From Strobilurus pachycystidiatus (lineage: Eukaryota > Basidiomycota > Agaricomycetes > Agaricales > Physalacriaceae): a DNA stretch of 64,000 nucleotides. Shown here one piece after another: positions 22,523 through 33,347 of this stretch. A program made the translations under genes and the position numbers. The DNA lies in contig JAHLMK010000001.1 of the NCBI GenBank assembly GCA_019915135.1, positions 1,736,001 through 1,800,000 of the forward strand. Direction: 5' to 3'. The notes beneath the pieces were generated by a model that saw only the letters and a program-made list of their open reading frames with translations, was not told the origin of the DNA and ran no database searches. Position 1 is the stretch's first letter. Every line of letters begins with the position of its first letter.

Positions 22523-24252
22523 ATGTTCTCTTCCTCTTCTCTGACTAGCTCTGTTCTCGCGACTCTCCTCGCTGCGGGCTCTGCGAATGCATGGTTCCGT
22601 CTTCCGTGCACGCTTCCTCTTGTTTCGGGTGAGGAAGCGCCATCCTCAGGAGTCTCTATATTCACTGACAGTAACGATGCAGAGCGCGTCGACCCGATCA
22701 TCTCGCCGACTACAGTTCCGTCGCAGCACGTTCATGTAAGAGTCAGTGCTCATTCAAGAGTTGTCGCTCATACAGCTCTCTCGTAGACCGTTCATGGGGC
22801 CTATAGTATGCATCTTTCATCGAGCCCTCATCCCCGCAATAACATTTACTAGACTTCATGGCCAACAGCACTTACAACAGTCTTCGCACATCGAAGTGCA
22901 CTTCGTGCCAAGTCACCCAAGATCTATCCAACTACTGTCCGTATCGTCGTCATTCTTTTTTTTTTCCCGGTCCTAAACTCGTCTATCGAAAAGGGTTCCC
23001 AAAGCTTTACTTTCGTGACCCCGCCACTGGCAACTTTGAGGCTGTCGCTAATGGCGGTAAGTGTGTGCCACACATCTCGAAGCATTGTAACTGACCAAGA
23101 TATGACCAGGCCTCCTTGTGTACTATCAAAACCGAGGTTCACAGGACGTGATCAACGGTGGTCCTGGTTTGAAGGCCTTCCCCGCCGGCTTTCGCATGAT
23201 TAGCGGTAACCCAGTGAAACGTTCTGCCCAGTACCCGACTGGACTTGGAACCCAGGCTGAACTGGCTGAGCGTGCGATTGCCTGGGCGTGCTTGAGGTAC
23301 ACCACCAACAACACAGATTATTACGGTAAGTAGGCTGAGAGAGCAACAAACTGGGTTACTAACGAGGACATCAGGCACCGGTGGATTCCCCACTACGGAC
23401 TGTGAAGCAGGTTTCCAGTCTCGGCTCCACTTCCCCGCTTGCTGGGACGGTGTTGTGAGTAGATGATAAACATGTACTCGAGGGTGTGGGCTCACTTGGA
23501 ATTCCGTGACAGAATGTCGACAGTTCTGACCATAAGTCCCATGTTGCCTTCTTGTCGAGCTTGGACAATGGCGACTGCCCATCAACCCACCCGGTCGGTT
23601 TGATGAAACTCTTCTACGAGGTATGTCAAGACATCGTTATCGGTCTACGAATGTTCATCCTGTATGCCATAGATTACCTGGAACATCCATGACTTTGCCG
23701 GGCGATGGAATCAAGCTCAAGGCTGGCCTTTCGTCCTTGTAGGTTGCCTTGCCTTTTATGACCGGTGACCTCGAATACTAACTAATTTATAGGCCACTGG
23801 GTAGGCCTTTTGACCAGAATAGCCGATGAACACTAACAACTTGTTTAAGTGACGCAACTGGATATTCGTGGCACGGTGATTTCCAGAATGGTTGGGATGT
23901 CAAGTACGCGGAATCTTGAAGTCTTTATATCATTTGGCTATACTGAGTCTATATTTCAGCGCTCTCCAGCAGGCCATCGACACTTGCAATAATCCCAACG
24001 ACGATACTTTCAACGGCGTCGTGACTGCATGCAAGGTCTTCAACGTCGTCGATGCTGTCACGGCCAACGCCTGCAAGCTTCCCGCGGTCGTCAACGAGCC
24101 TGTCGATGGAGTCCTCGCCCGCTTGCCTGGGTAAGTGAGCCGTGTCGGTGGCTGATCTGGTCTTGCTGAAGTGGTTCTGTGCTAGATGCAACCCCATCCA
24201 AGCAGGTCCTGGTGACGCCACCATGTACACCAGTGCCAACTGCCCTAAGTGA
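22523..24252 (+). CDS. Secreted DUF1996 domain protein
   Basis: Extracellular protein of the DUF1996 family, found widely in fungi; the molecular role is unknown. A signal peptide is evident (SLTSSVLATLLAAGSANA). The mature domain starts AWFRLPCTLPLVS, joined by an intron (about 22628-22679) to ERVDPIISPTTVPSQHVHTVHG, the typical DUF1996 opening. Later exons read STYNSLRTSKCTSCQVTQDLSNYW, FPKLYFRDPATGNFEAVANGG, VYYQNRG, FPAGFRMISGNP, and the conserved CEAGFQSRLHFPACWDG with SSDHKSHVAFLSSLDNGDCP. These are followed by TWNIHDFAGRWN, WPFVLATGDATGYSWHGDFQNGWD and NALQQAIDTCNNPND. The gene has many small introns and ends at TGA 24250-24252. Several conserved Cys residues suggest disulfide bonds. 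A strong TATA box precedes it. Confidence 0.92.
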
Positions 24253-24578
24253 ACTTACACTACATCAATGGCATTCAAGGATGCCAAATTCCAAGACAAG
24301 TGACTTTACGATTCAGAGTACTGTAGTGCAGTGTTAGTAGTCCTAGTACGTTTAAATGACTTTCAAGTTTCGCGTATACAATTCAATTTCGAGATCATTT
24401 CTACGTCCTGGTTGCACATCTCAACAGTGAGCAGAGGCACGTGTGAGATAAGATACACTGTACTCCAGTTTATCGCGACAAGGCTAGTGTTGTATTTAGT
24501 GTTGTTTCACGCGCCGCACGGAGAAGGGCCCTGATTCATGACGTATTCCTCTCACGCAGTACCTTGAGATCTACGACC

Positions 24579-25511
24579 ATGTCTGGTACCGGTGCTCGCG
24601 AGAATGTCTTCGCCACCCGGATGGCGCTCACCAATATGAAGCTGCGTCTCAAGGGAGCGCAGACTGGCCACTCCCTGCTCGCCAAGAAACGGGATGCTTT
24701 GACGACGAGGTTCAGATCTATACTGAAGAAGGTCGATGAGGTGTGCATCTTTCTCCCTCCTGCTTGCTGGGCCGTTTGAACGACAGCTCTCGTGTAGGCA
24801 AAGCGCAAGATGGGCCGAGTAATGCAACTGGCGTCATTCTCAATGGCAGAGGTTACATATGCAACAGGAGATATATCGTATCTTGTCCAAGAACAGGCCA
24901 AGTCGGCGACGTTCCGAGTCAAGGCAAAGCAGGAGAACGTATCTGGAGTAGTCCTGCCAGCATTCGAGGTCGAGCGTGTTTCCGGCTCAGGTGCGCTGAA
25001 CAGCAATCCTCCAATCGCAGTCGACTGACGCCCGATCAACACCAGATTTCAATCTGACCGGTCTGGGTCGTGGCGGTCAACAAGTGCTCAAGGCTAAGGA
25101 GGTCTATGCAAAAGCAGTTGAAACACTGGTTGAGCTGGCTTCCCTACAAACTGCCTTCACCATTCTCGATGAGGTTATTCGAGCAACCAACCGACGTGTC
25201 AATGCCATTGAGCACGTTGTCATCCCCCGCCTGGAGAACACCATCAAATATATCCTCGATGAGCTCGATGAGATGGATCGTGAAGAGTTCTTTAGGTGAG
25301 CTATCTCTGGCATACATTCCGTGTAACACACTGACATATGGTTAGGTTGAAGAAGGTTCAGGGCACGAAGAAGAAAAATGCTGCCCTCCGAGATGAGGAG
25401 AAAGCCGCAGCGGCAGCCAAAGATGAGGAGGAATCTGCTGCATACGAGGCGGAAGACGTTACGGGCTCGGCAGACTTACTGAGCAGTAAAGACGACGATG
25501 TTATCTTCTAA
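24579..25511 (+). CDS. VMA8: V-type H+-ATPase subunit D
   Basis: Central-stalk subunit D of the vacuolar proton pump, which couples ATP hydrolysis in V1 to rotation. [20 protein letters not shown] opens the long N-terminal helix, continuing [21 protein letters not shown]. After an intron (about 24740-24798) come [20 protein letters not shown] and later [20 protein letters not shown]. The C-terminal helix is [20 protein letters not shown] with [20 protein letters not shown]. After a last intron the protein ends in a Lys- then Glu/Ala-rich tail ([19 protein letters not shown]...SSKDDDVIF). Three introns are clear. Length and motifs agree with yeast Vma8. Confidence 0.95.
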
Positions 25512-26149
25512 GGCATATCATCTGGACTCTGGACACGGTACGCATTGTAGCTTTATTCCCTTGCATAATTATTCGCCAATACCCGTTACGTTTTCCTAAT
25601 CTTGGGTTCCTCTTGCGTAAGCCCAGGTCGACATCACGATTCGATATCCAACTGTTGGACAGGGCGCACTGACAGAAAATAACTTTCCTGGTGTTTACTG
25701 ACTTTCAAGATCATTGCATCATCTTGGCTGAAGCAGCTAGAAGACTGCTAACAGCGTATATTGCTCGAATACCGCGCATGACCGCCATCATCGGTTGTAC
25801 CGTAGTCCGTTCGCTGGATTCTAGCGGCGGTATTTTCGAATGCGAGACGTACTGAGCTCAGAGGATCTGAGCATTTCGTTGTGAACTGACTTGGTAGGTT
25901 GTCTTGAGACTTAATTGCCGCCGCTGGCTTAATTCTGGCGCGCCATCTTACGTCAATCTTTTGTCTGTCGGTTCCTTCCCTCGGCGTGACACGGCTCAAT
26001 CCCTGCAAAGGTAGAGCTTTCCCATGTCAAGCACTGTGAGTTCGGGCTCGCATCTAAAGAGTGGTAGCGTTGACAGTCCTACGCAGCAGTCGAAGGCTCA
26101 GATGAAGCAGCTATATCGCCAGCCCGGACGGCGATCCTTATGATTATCA
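25512..26149. other. Intergenic, no gene seen
   Basis: Downstream region of the V-ATPase gene. Only short, unconvincing ORFs are present, and no repeats or family motifs were noticed. Confidence 0.5.
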
Positions 26150-27115
26150 TACCATCCGCAAGTTCCTCCCCATCACGAATTGTTTACCAACACCTCCTCA
26201 AATAATGGAGGTATTGGATTCGAAGCTTGCAAGCATTTTGCGAGCATGAATCCCGAGCGGCTGATCATAACATGCCGTGACGCTGCCAGGCGACACAAAC
26301 TATAGCAAGGCTGAAGTGTGGATCCTTGATCTTGGAAGCTTCGCAAGCGTATCGGCGTTTGCCGATAAGGCTGAACGTGAGCTCAAGAGCCTGGCAATCC
26401 TGGTCGAGAGCGCGGCTACGGCGAAGTTCGGTGCAAAAGAATGGTTGGGAGCCTGTGTATGGCTAATTCTTCACACTAACCGCTGTCGCGATTCACTGAC
26501 ATGCTACTCACAATGTGCCAGGCTTCAAGTCAACTACCTGAGTACGACGACTCTGAGCGGTTTCTGACAACTTTCTACACAGGGTCCTTTTGGCGCGGTG
26601 TTGGAATTTCTGCATCCTATTCAAACACCCTCTTACAGCGCAGCTTCTGCTAAGCATCAACTAATGTCCTCCCAATGCTTACTCTCTTTTTTGCTCGCGC
26701 ATTACAGAAACAAGTTGGTTCCTCGATTATCTCCAACTGTCGACCCTGGTTCCTGCCTTTTTGATTTGAGAAGAGGGATCCCCAAGCAGGTACGGGAGAA
26801 TGTGGCCAAGTTGGAAGCTGAATATGCGTATACTTCCGAGGAGGGTAGTAGGCATTGATCTACGCAGCCGTCGGTGGTGCTCGCAACGAGGGCACCTTAC
26901 GAGGCGCGTATATGTCGTTCCCGAAAGTAGATAGTGTTGGCGATTTTGTGCCTTCTGAGGTGGGCAAGCTGACAGAGAAAAAGTCTGGGTCTGTAAACTC
27001 TATATGCTCACGGGGCGCCAGCTAATTTTTTTGTTTTCAAGATGAAACACTGGATATACTGAGTGGCGTTGATCCCAAGGTGGCGGAAGTTAGAGCGGCG
27101 CACTTCTCGTGAATA
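26150..27115 (+). pseudogene. Decayed short-chain dehydrogenase/reductase (retinol-dehydrogenase-like)
   Basis: Fragments in proper order but shifting frames match fungal SDRs. NGGIGFEACKHFASMNPERL is the end of the nucleotide-binding motif (about 26197). AEVWILDLGSFASVSAFADK lies at about 26310 and ELKSLAILVESAA at about 26380. Then come LQVNYLSTTTLS (about 26525), LTLFFARALQKQVGSSII (about 26680), DPGSCLFDLRRGIPKQVREN (about 26745), and YTSEEGSRH, which runs on only after a one-base shift as LIYAAVGGARNEGTLRGAYM and SFPKVDSVGDFVPSEVGKL (about 26857-26970). It closes with ETLDILSGVDPKVAEVRAAH. The TGXXXGXG site is incomplete, the YxxxK catalytic motif is not found, and stops interrupt the joins, so this is not functional. 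Confidence 0.8.
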
Positions 27116-27663
27116 ATTAGCTTTTACGAATACCTCCTTGTTCACACTCACGAATCGATATGAGAATTATCGTCTGAAACTCAATCTGCTGTTTGTGACT
27201 CACAGGGATCGACAGGAAGTATGTCACATGCGATGATCTTTTAGATCTGACCTCCATTGACTTTCCTTGTCCTCTTTCATGTGTTCCTCCAATGGTCTAT
27301 TGTGGGTGCAATGCCGTCCCGGCGCGACTCAGATCCGATTCAATCGCTGCGATATCTTGGCAGTTATGCGACTTGCTGCACCCCCGACATGAGGCGAATA
27401 CAAGCCTCGGCACTCAAGTCTACATAACTTCGGCGATGGGCAGATATATCTTCGAATCGATAAACACTGTTGTGCTCGGTAGCGCCCCCTGGAGCCCCAT
27501 GTTGATGGATGAGCGTCTTCCCTGTCGCAATTGAAAGCCCTATTGCTCGCTTTCATCTTGCACTGTTGCCACTTGAGCTTGACAAGGGCAAAGGCATTTC
27601 CTCATCAGTAGCTCTACTTACACGCCGAACTTATCTAATCGTCTGATAAGATTCAGCTGCCGT
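27116..27663. other. Intergenic, no convincing gene
   Basis: Contains a plus-strand ORF at 27292-27534 without recognisable motifs and probably the promoter of the Ser/His-rich gene downstream. Confidence 0.4.
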
Positions 27664-27670
27664 TATAAAG
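27664..27670 (+). promoter_or_regulatory. TATA box of the Ser/His-rich gene
   Basis: TATAAAG lies 49 bp before the ATG at 27720, a spacing like that at the DUF1996 gene. Confidence 0.55.
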
Positions 27671-27719
27671 ACCCTGTTTGGTTCTTCAGTGTTCACGCCA
27701 CCGAGTTATTGTCCTTGCC

Positions 27720-28319
27720 ATGTCCAGCCACCACAGCAGCAGGTCTCGCTCCTCTTCCAAGTCTCATTCTCATGCTGGTTCCAAATCGCCCACGCACGTC
27801 TCCAGGTCTTCCTCTCACGGGTCTGCGAAAAGCGGGAAGCAATCCTCTCACCATAGCTATCACCCCTCCGTCCTCGGCCAGTCCGTGGTTCCCAGCCAGA
27901 AGGCCGCGAGCGTCTACTCGCTGACACCTTCCGACTCTATCTCACAGTCCGGGCGTTCCTCTGCCCACACGGCCGTCGCACCTCCCTCGCGCCATTCCAG
28001 TGTTCCTTCACGACATTCCAATGTTCCTTCACGACAAAGTGTCGCCTCGCGTGCGCTTTCTCATCACTCCGGCCATTCCATTCAGCGCTCCCAGTCCGCC
28101 CCACCAGCGCCTATTCCCACTGCCATCCCCATGTCACACCACTCGTCGCACCAGTCTCACTATTCGCGCTACTCTAACCAACCTGCCACTCAGTCACCCT
28201 TAGGCCGTCCCAGTCAGGTTGTCAGCCGAGGCCCCAACGAGACTGTTGTCGTGAAGTGCGCGTCGGGACATCGTGTGATTGTAGGTCCGCCGGGCACCGT
28301 TGTTATTCTAGTCTCGTGA
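27720..28319 (+). CDS. Ser/His-rich low-complexity protein, C-terminus rewritten by a MITE
   Basis: Single-exon ORF of 199 residues from ATG 27720. It is extremely rich in Ser, His, Arg, Pro and Gln (MSSHHSSRSRSSSKSHSHAG at the start), and an internal near-tandem repeat RHSSVPSRHSNVPSRQSV is visible in the DNA as CATTCCA(G/A)TGTTCCTTCACGA. The only ordered-looking part is the C-terminal NETVVVKCASGHRVIVGPPG. I do not recognise a family; short disordered Ser/His-rich proteins with a conserved C-terminal tail occur in Agaricomycetes. The last three codons and the stop (LVS-stop) come from the terminal inverted repeat of the MITE inserted at 28309. The ancestral frame continues beyond the element for 12 codons (28724-28759). 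A TATA box precedes the gene, so expression is plausible. Confidence 0.65.
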   Translation: MSSHHSSRSRSSSKSHSHAGSKSPTHVSRSSSHGSAKSGKQSSHHSYHPSVLGQSVVPSQKAASVYSLTPSDSISQSGRSSAHTAVAPPSRHSSVPSRHSNVPSRQSVASRALSHHSGHSIQRSQSAPPAPIPTAIPMSHHSSHQSHYSRYSNQPATQSPLGRPSQVVSRGPNETVVVKCASGHRVIVGPPGTVVILVS

Positions 28320-28715
28320 TACCATCCGCTTACAGACACCCTAAAAGGGAACCCGTCCGTAACCGTCTGGGATCGGATGCGCCGTTTTGGGTGGGCACTC
28401 CCTTCGTTTTTCCCCCTGACGTCATTTTTGGCGTGCTGAAGAGCGCTGTACACAGCCACGGCCCAAAATGTCCAAGTCTTGGTGCCCAGTCTTGGAGTCA
28501 TCCCGCATATTCATGTATTGTAAAAATTAATTGAAACTTGTCTTTGCCATACAAACAACTCTCCCTCCAGCAGTAAGGATGAGGGGAGGGCCAATGGCAT
28601 GTTTTGGCCCTAAAAACCGAAGGGAGTGCCCACCCAAAACGGCGCATCCGATCCCAGACGGTTACGGACGGGTTCCCTTTTAGGGTGTCTGTAAGCGGAT
28701 GGTATCACGAGACTA
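28309..28715. mobile_element. hAT-like MITE, 407 bp, 98-bp perfect TIRs, 8-bp TSD
   Basis: Bases 28309-28406 are the exact reverse complement of 28618-28715 (98 bp without mismatch). The ends read TAGTCTCGTGATACC... Both sides carry the 8-bp direct repeat TGTTATTC (28301-28308 and 28716-28723), a clean target-site duplication. The roughly 210-bp centre has no coding potential. An 8-bp TSD and TAG-type termini suit the hAT superfamily. Identical arms suggest a recent insertion. It sits inside the 3' end of the coding sequence of the Ser/His-rich gene. Confidence 0.92.
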
Positions 28716-28723
28716 TGTTATTC

Positions 28724-28762
28724 CTGCCTCGGGATACGTTGTAATGGGCCCCAGAAACTAGG
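28724..28762 (+). other. Displaced original 3' end of the Ser/His-rich coding sequence
   Basis: When the MITE and one TSD copy are removed, the frame of the upstream gene reads on as PASGYVVMGPRN followed by TAG at 28760-28762. This gives the original protein a Gly/Val-rich end that fits the hydrophobic pattern just before it. Confidence 0.75.
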
Positions 28763-29617
28763 CAGCAGGTATGTTGTGCCACGGGCCTGCATTGTATTAT
28801 TACGTTTTGATTACTCTGTCGTCAAGGGTTCGAAGCGATTTGCGGCCGCTGCCTATGTATCTCCTCCGTCTCCGTCGTCTGAGAGCAGTTACTGCGTTTC
28901 TATACACCTGCGCAACAGTATCCGTTATTAGACCATCATCACACACTTTTAGAGTCATCTATAGTACCTCCCCACCTTGTCCCTACCCGCTGTTTTTGTC
29001 CAAGCCAGATCAAATTGGGACGATGTTTTGTAAGCCATCCTTCGTGCCACTTACAGACTACATATACTTCTCTGGGTACCAAGAGTGATTGAATTGGGAA
29101 TTGTGAGCCTTTCCTTCGTGACATTTACATTCCAGGTCTTTTACAGCAGGACTTTGAGATGAGGGCCGCGATGTGGTTAGAGCCACTAAAACTTCCGTGT
29201 CGCGTCGTGAATGCCAGTGGAATTGCGCGCGCCGCGCCAGACCCTCGATCCGGTCCAGGATTCCGGACGACTTGCTGCATGATCATGTGGCACATCAATG
29301 ATGAAACGGATCAACATCGGTACAGTCTTTCGACCTTGACCATCATCGATTCATCCCGGACCGTCTATACCAGTCCATGTTCAATAGTGGCTCGGTCTCC
29401 TAAATCGTACATCGGGTCATAACCTCAGTTGAGGAGCACCTCCAAGGTGTCACACTCTCTTCGATCCAAATCTCCATCAACGCCGGACTAGGGACACATC
29501 TCAGCCCCGTGCTTCCTGGCATCTGCTGCACACTTGTTGCTTGAAGAATTCACGAACTCCAATCTTCCTTTGGTAATGATCTCCTGGCACGGGTTGTTCT
29601 ATAGACTCCTCGATGCA
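28763..29617. other. Intergenic stretch, no gene supported
   Basis: Upstream of the GH95 gene. Short plus-strand ORFs (for example 29159-29422) show no family motif. A possible remnant of a decayed gene around 29250-29540 cannot be assigned. Confidence 0.4.
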
Positions 29618-29624
29618 TATATAA
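29618..29624 (+). promoter_or_regulatory. Possible TATA box of the GH95 gene
   Basis: TATATAA lies only about 30 bp before the ATG at 29654, which would imply a very short leader. Confidence 0.35.
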
Positions 29625-29653
29625 CGCTCGCCCAGTATGACCCATGGTCAACG

Positions 29654-32600
29654 ATGCAGCGTATGTACGCCCGTCTTCTCGGTATCCTCGTCCCTCTGGC
29701 GGTGATACATGCTGCCCCTCCCGGCTTCCCCAAGTCTGGCAATGGGCTTTGGTACACCTCCCCGGGACAGATCTGGTCGCGAGACTTTTTGCCTGTCGGA
29801 AATGGCCACCTTGCAGGTAGACTCATCTGATCACAAGTAAGTAGCTCAACTGACGTGATATTGAAAGCCATGACTGGCGGTGGCACCGATCTTGAGATCC
29901 TACAGCTCAATATTGAGAGCTTGTGGTCGGGCGGACCATTTTTGGACCCAGTTCGTTGCCGCTCGACTGGGTTTGATCGTGCATTAACTTCTAAATCTCA
30001 ACAGTCCTACAACGGCGGAAACAAGAACCTTTCCCAAGAGAGTACAGTAACGCAGGCAATGGCAGGGTATCATGCGGCTATAATGCAGAACGGTGTCATT
30101 TCAGGTAAGTACTGGCGATGTTCACTGTCACAGATTTTGGTGACTTGACGCGTCTTCTATAGATATAAGCGGCCTTGGAGTTCCTGCTGGCGCGTATGGC
30201 AAGTCCACGATGATACTTTCTTCGCCCACGAAAGTTTTTGAATAACGTACCTCCCTTCAGGGTCCTACACTGGGGCGGGATATCTTGTGACGACGCTGAA
30301 CGCATCTGGAGCAGTGTCAGATTACTCTCGCTTTCTAAACTTGGATCAAGGCATAGCCAGGACATCGTGGACCCAAGGCGGCGTCCCTTTTGTTCGGTTT
30401 GCATCATTTACGATTTCGAATTTGTACGAGACTTACTCACAATCTTCAAGGACAACATTTTGCTCTCATCCTGCATCGTCATGCTTCCAGCATCTCATTT
30501 CGGCTAATTCTACCGCCCTCCCCACTACATCCTTTACGTTTAACTCTGCCCTCGAGGTCGGGTTACCCACTCCGAACGTCACATGCCTCGACTCTAACTC
30601 CCTGTTTGTTCGGGGCCTTGCGGATTCACCTGGGATGCTCTACGAACTCATCTTTAGGGCCTTCTCGAATGGAGGCGACATCTCATGCTCCGATCTGACA
30701 GGGACCAACGCTACCTTGACTGTAAGTGGAACCGACGAGTTGTGGGTTTCTTGGGTTGGTGATACGGAGTATGACATGGACGCGGGAGACGAATCGCACG
30801 GCTTTTCTTTCAAAGGGGTCGACCCTCATCAAAGGCTCTCCCAACTTGTCTCGACTATTTCGACTTCGTACGCTAAGATTCTTTCGGACCACACCGCCGA
30901 TGTGGCAGCCGTTCTCGGGGGATTCTCTTTAGACATTGGCCAGACGCCTGACTTCACCACGCCGACGGATGAGCTTGTGAACGCTTACACTTGGGAAGAA
31001 GGAAACCCTTACATTGAATGGCTGTTATTCCATTACGGTCGATACTTGCTCGCTGGTAGTGCGCGAGGTACTCTTCCTGCTAACTTACAAGGGAAATGGG
31101 CCGACGGATACAGTAACGCTTGGAGTGCTGGTAAGGGATGCATTGACAGGACCTTGTGGTAGAGTTCTCATGAGAATACCCCAGATTATCACTCGAACAT
31201 TAACATCCAGATGAACTATTGGATCGCCGAGATCACTGGAATGGACGTCATGCAGCCTCTATTTGATTACTTTGAGGTACAGTTCCAGTTCTTTCAACCC
31301 ATCTGAACTGATACCATCTTTTGGCTAGAAAACCTGGGTTCCTCGTGGAGAGTACACAGCTCACGTGTTATACAACAACTCAAGAGGATGGGTTGTTCAC
31401 GATGAGGTGCATATCGGGATCTCCATCTGTCCTGCTAGCTTCTCACCTGACTGGTCCAGATGAACGTCAGTGTGCATGGCCAACTTGCAATTCCGTTCCC
31501 TTAGCATTCTCCAGATATTCGGACACACAGGGATGAAAGAAGGTGCCTCACAGTGGGCCAATTATCCTGGTAGGACCTCGTCGCTGTGATCAAGCTCTTG
31601 CTGATCTCATTCTCTCAGAGGCTGGAGCATGGATGGTTCGTAAGACGAATAAACGTATGAGTCCGTGCGACTGAGTGGTTGATGTAGATGATACATGTGT
31701 GGGATCACTTCGATTATACTGGCGATGTTGCGTGGTGGAAAGAACAAGGATGGCCACTTCTCAAGGTATTGTTCCTCCTTTCGTGAATTTTCGCAGGATC
31801 TCACTCTCAATATGACAGACCGCTGCACTGTTCCAGCTGGATAAACTCTTGCTCGACCAATTCTTCAAAGACGGTACACTCGTTGTACGTTCCACAATCG
31901 AATGCTGAGACATACACTGATCACGACCAGACGGCACCATGCTGCTCACCAGAGCAAGAGTATATCACCCTCGGTATGCAATCATCAGGAGTATCTTCCA
32001 CTTAACTCTCAGCTCACGTCGAAATCGAGGTTGCGCGCATGCACAACAGCTCATTTGGCAGCTCTTCAACGCTATCATCAAGGGCTACAGTGCTGCAGGC
32101 GACAATGACGCGGAATTCCTTGCAGGTACGTGTGATAGCAATTCTTTGGCCGCGTTCTAGAAGCTTGCAAACACAGAGGTCACCGAAAAGATTGACAAGT
32201 TGGACAAGGGCATTCACATCGGAAGCTGGGGTCAGCTTCAAGGTGAGGCCTCTTCCTACTCGTCGGATAGATGATCTGAAAGCCGAGTCTAGAGTGGAAG
32301 GTCGATCATGATGCTACCAACGACACTCATCGCCATTTGTCGCATCTCATAGGCCTGTACCCTGGCTATGCTTTGGCATCCTACAATGGAACAACAAACT
32401 ACACGAAGGTGGGTCTATATAGCAATATCGCTTCACATGTCCTAAGATTGCGCAGGACGAGGTATTGGCGGCTACCCGTATCAGTCTGATACACCGTGGC
32501 AATGGGACAGGTCCGGATGCTGACTCTGGATGGGAGAAAGCGTGGCGAGCAGCATGTTGGGCTCAGCTTCAGGATACAGACAATTACTACACCGAGCTGA

Positions 32601-33105
32601 AGGTAAAGTCATATTCTAGTCGCACCCGCTTAGTTGGCTGACAGTATGCCAGTACACCATTTCAGAGAACTTCGGTGAAAACTTGTTCAGCTTGTACAAT
32701 CCTGACTCCGAGGATGCCATCTTCCAAATTGACGCCAACCTCGGTTATCCTGCTGCACTCATCGTGCGTGTTTCTCCACTTGACCTCTGCATGCGCCTGA
32801 CGATATCGAATACCACGTAGAATGGACTGCTTCAGACGCCCGACGTAGCTGACAACTCTACTCCATTCGTCATCACACTCCTGCCTACGCTACCGGATGC
32901 ATGGCCATCTGGCTCCATACGTGGCGCACGCGCAAGAAAGGGTGTATCCGTCGATATCAGTTGGAAAGACGGAGCATTGAAGCAAGTATCAGTGTCCGTT
33001 GACGGCAATGGGGCCAAAGGTCGCCAAGTGAATGTTGTCTACGGCGGAAGCGTCATTGGCTCCTTCCAAGCGAACAAGGGGACCCAGAAAACTTGGAATC
33101 TTTGA
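29654..33105 (+). CDS. Secreted GH95 glycosidase (alpha-L-fucosidase/galactosidase type)
   Basis: Glycoside hydrolase family 95, inverting enzymes acting mostly on alpha-1,2-linked L-fucose and also L-galactose in plant cell-wall glycans. A signal peptide is clear (RLLGILVPLAVIHAAP). The N-terminal beta domain starts LWYTSPGQIWSRDFLPVGNG, typical of GH95, and continues LNIESLWSGGPF (about 29910). The catalytic (alpha/alpha)6 barrel holds LPANLQGKWADGYSNAW, over an intron DYHSNINIQMNYW (about 31190), whose Asn pair activates water in the characterised bifidobacterial enzyme. Then follow HDEMNIFGHTG, HVWDHFDYTGDVAWW, PEQEYITLG and CAHAQQLIWQLFNA, HRHLSHLIGLYPG, GWEKAWRAACWAQL, and QIDANLGYPAAL, containing the Asp equivalent to the general acid. 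More than a dozen short introns are needed. All catalytic motifs remain, so the enzyme appears intact. Confidence 0.9.
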
Positions 33106-33347
33106 TCTCCAGAAGGAATTTTTGTAGTATGCCATGTAGTTGTAACTTGTATTTACTCCCTTGTATCTGAGTATTTGCTCGACATTGCGCCTGCTATACA
33201 ATGACACGACAAGGCACGAACCTATCCGGCCGCGGAATCGTGCGCGGCCGTGCTTCGATCGGAGTGACGCGCGAGAACAACGCATCGTGTCTCAACAGGA
33301 AGTCATGAGAATGCTCGCAACAGCGGAGCTTTGTATTCGTTCTGACC

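Noticed and set aside
28000..28045. Short tandem repeat CATTCCA(G/A)TGTTCC
   Set aside because: Explained as the repeated SRHS(S/N)VP codons inside the Ser/His-rich protein, not an independent repeat element.
28826..28840. GGTTCGAAGC, like a tRNA B box
   Set aside because: No matching A box, acceptor stem or cloverleaf could be folded around it.
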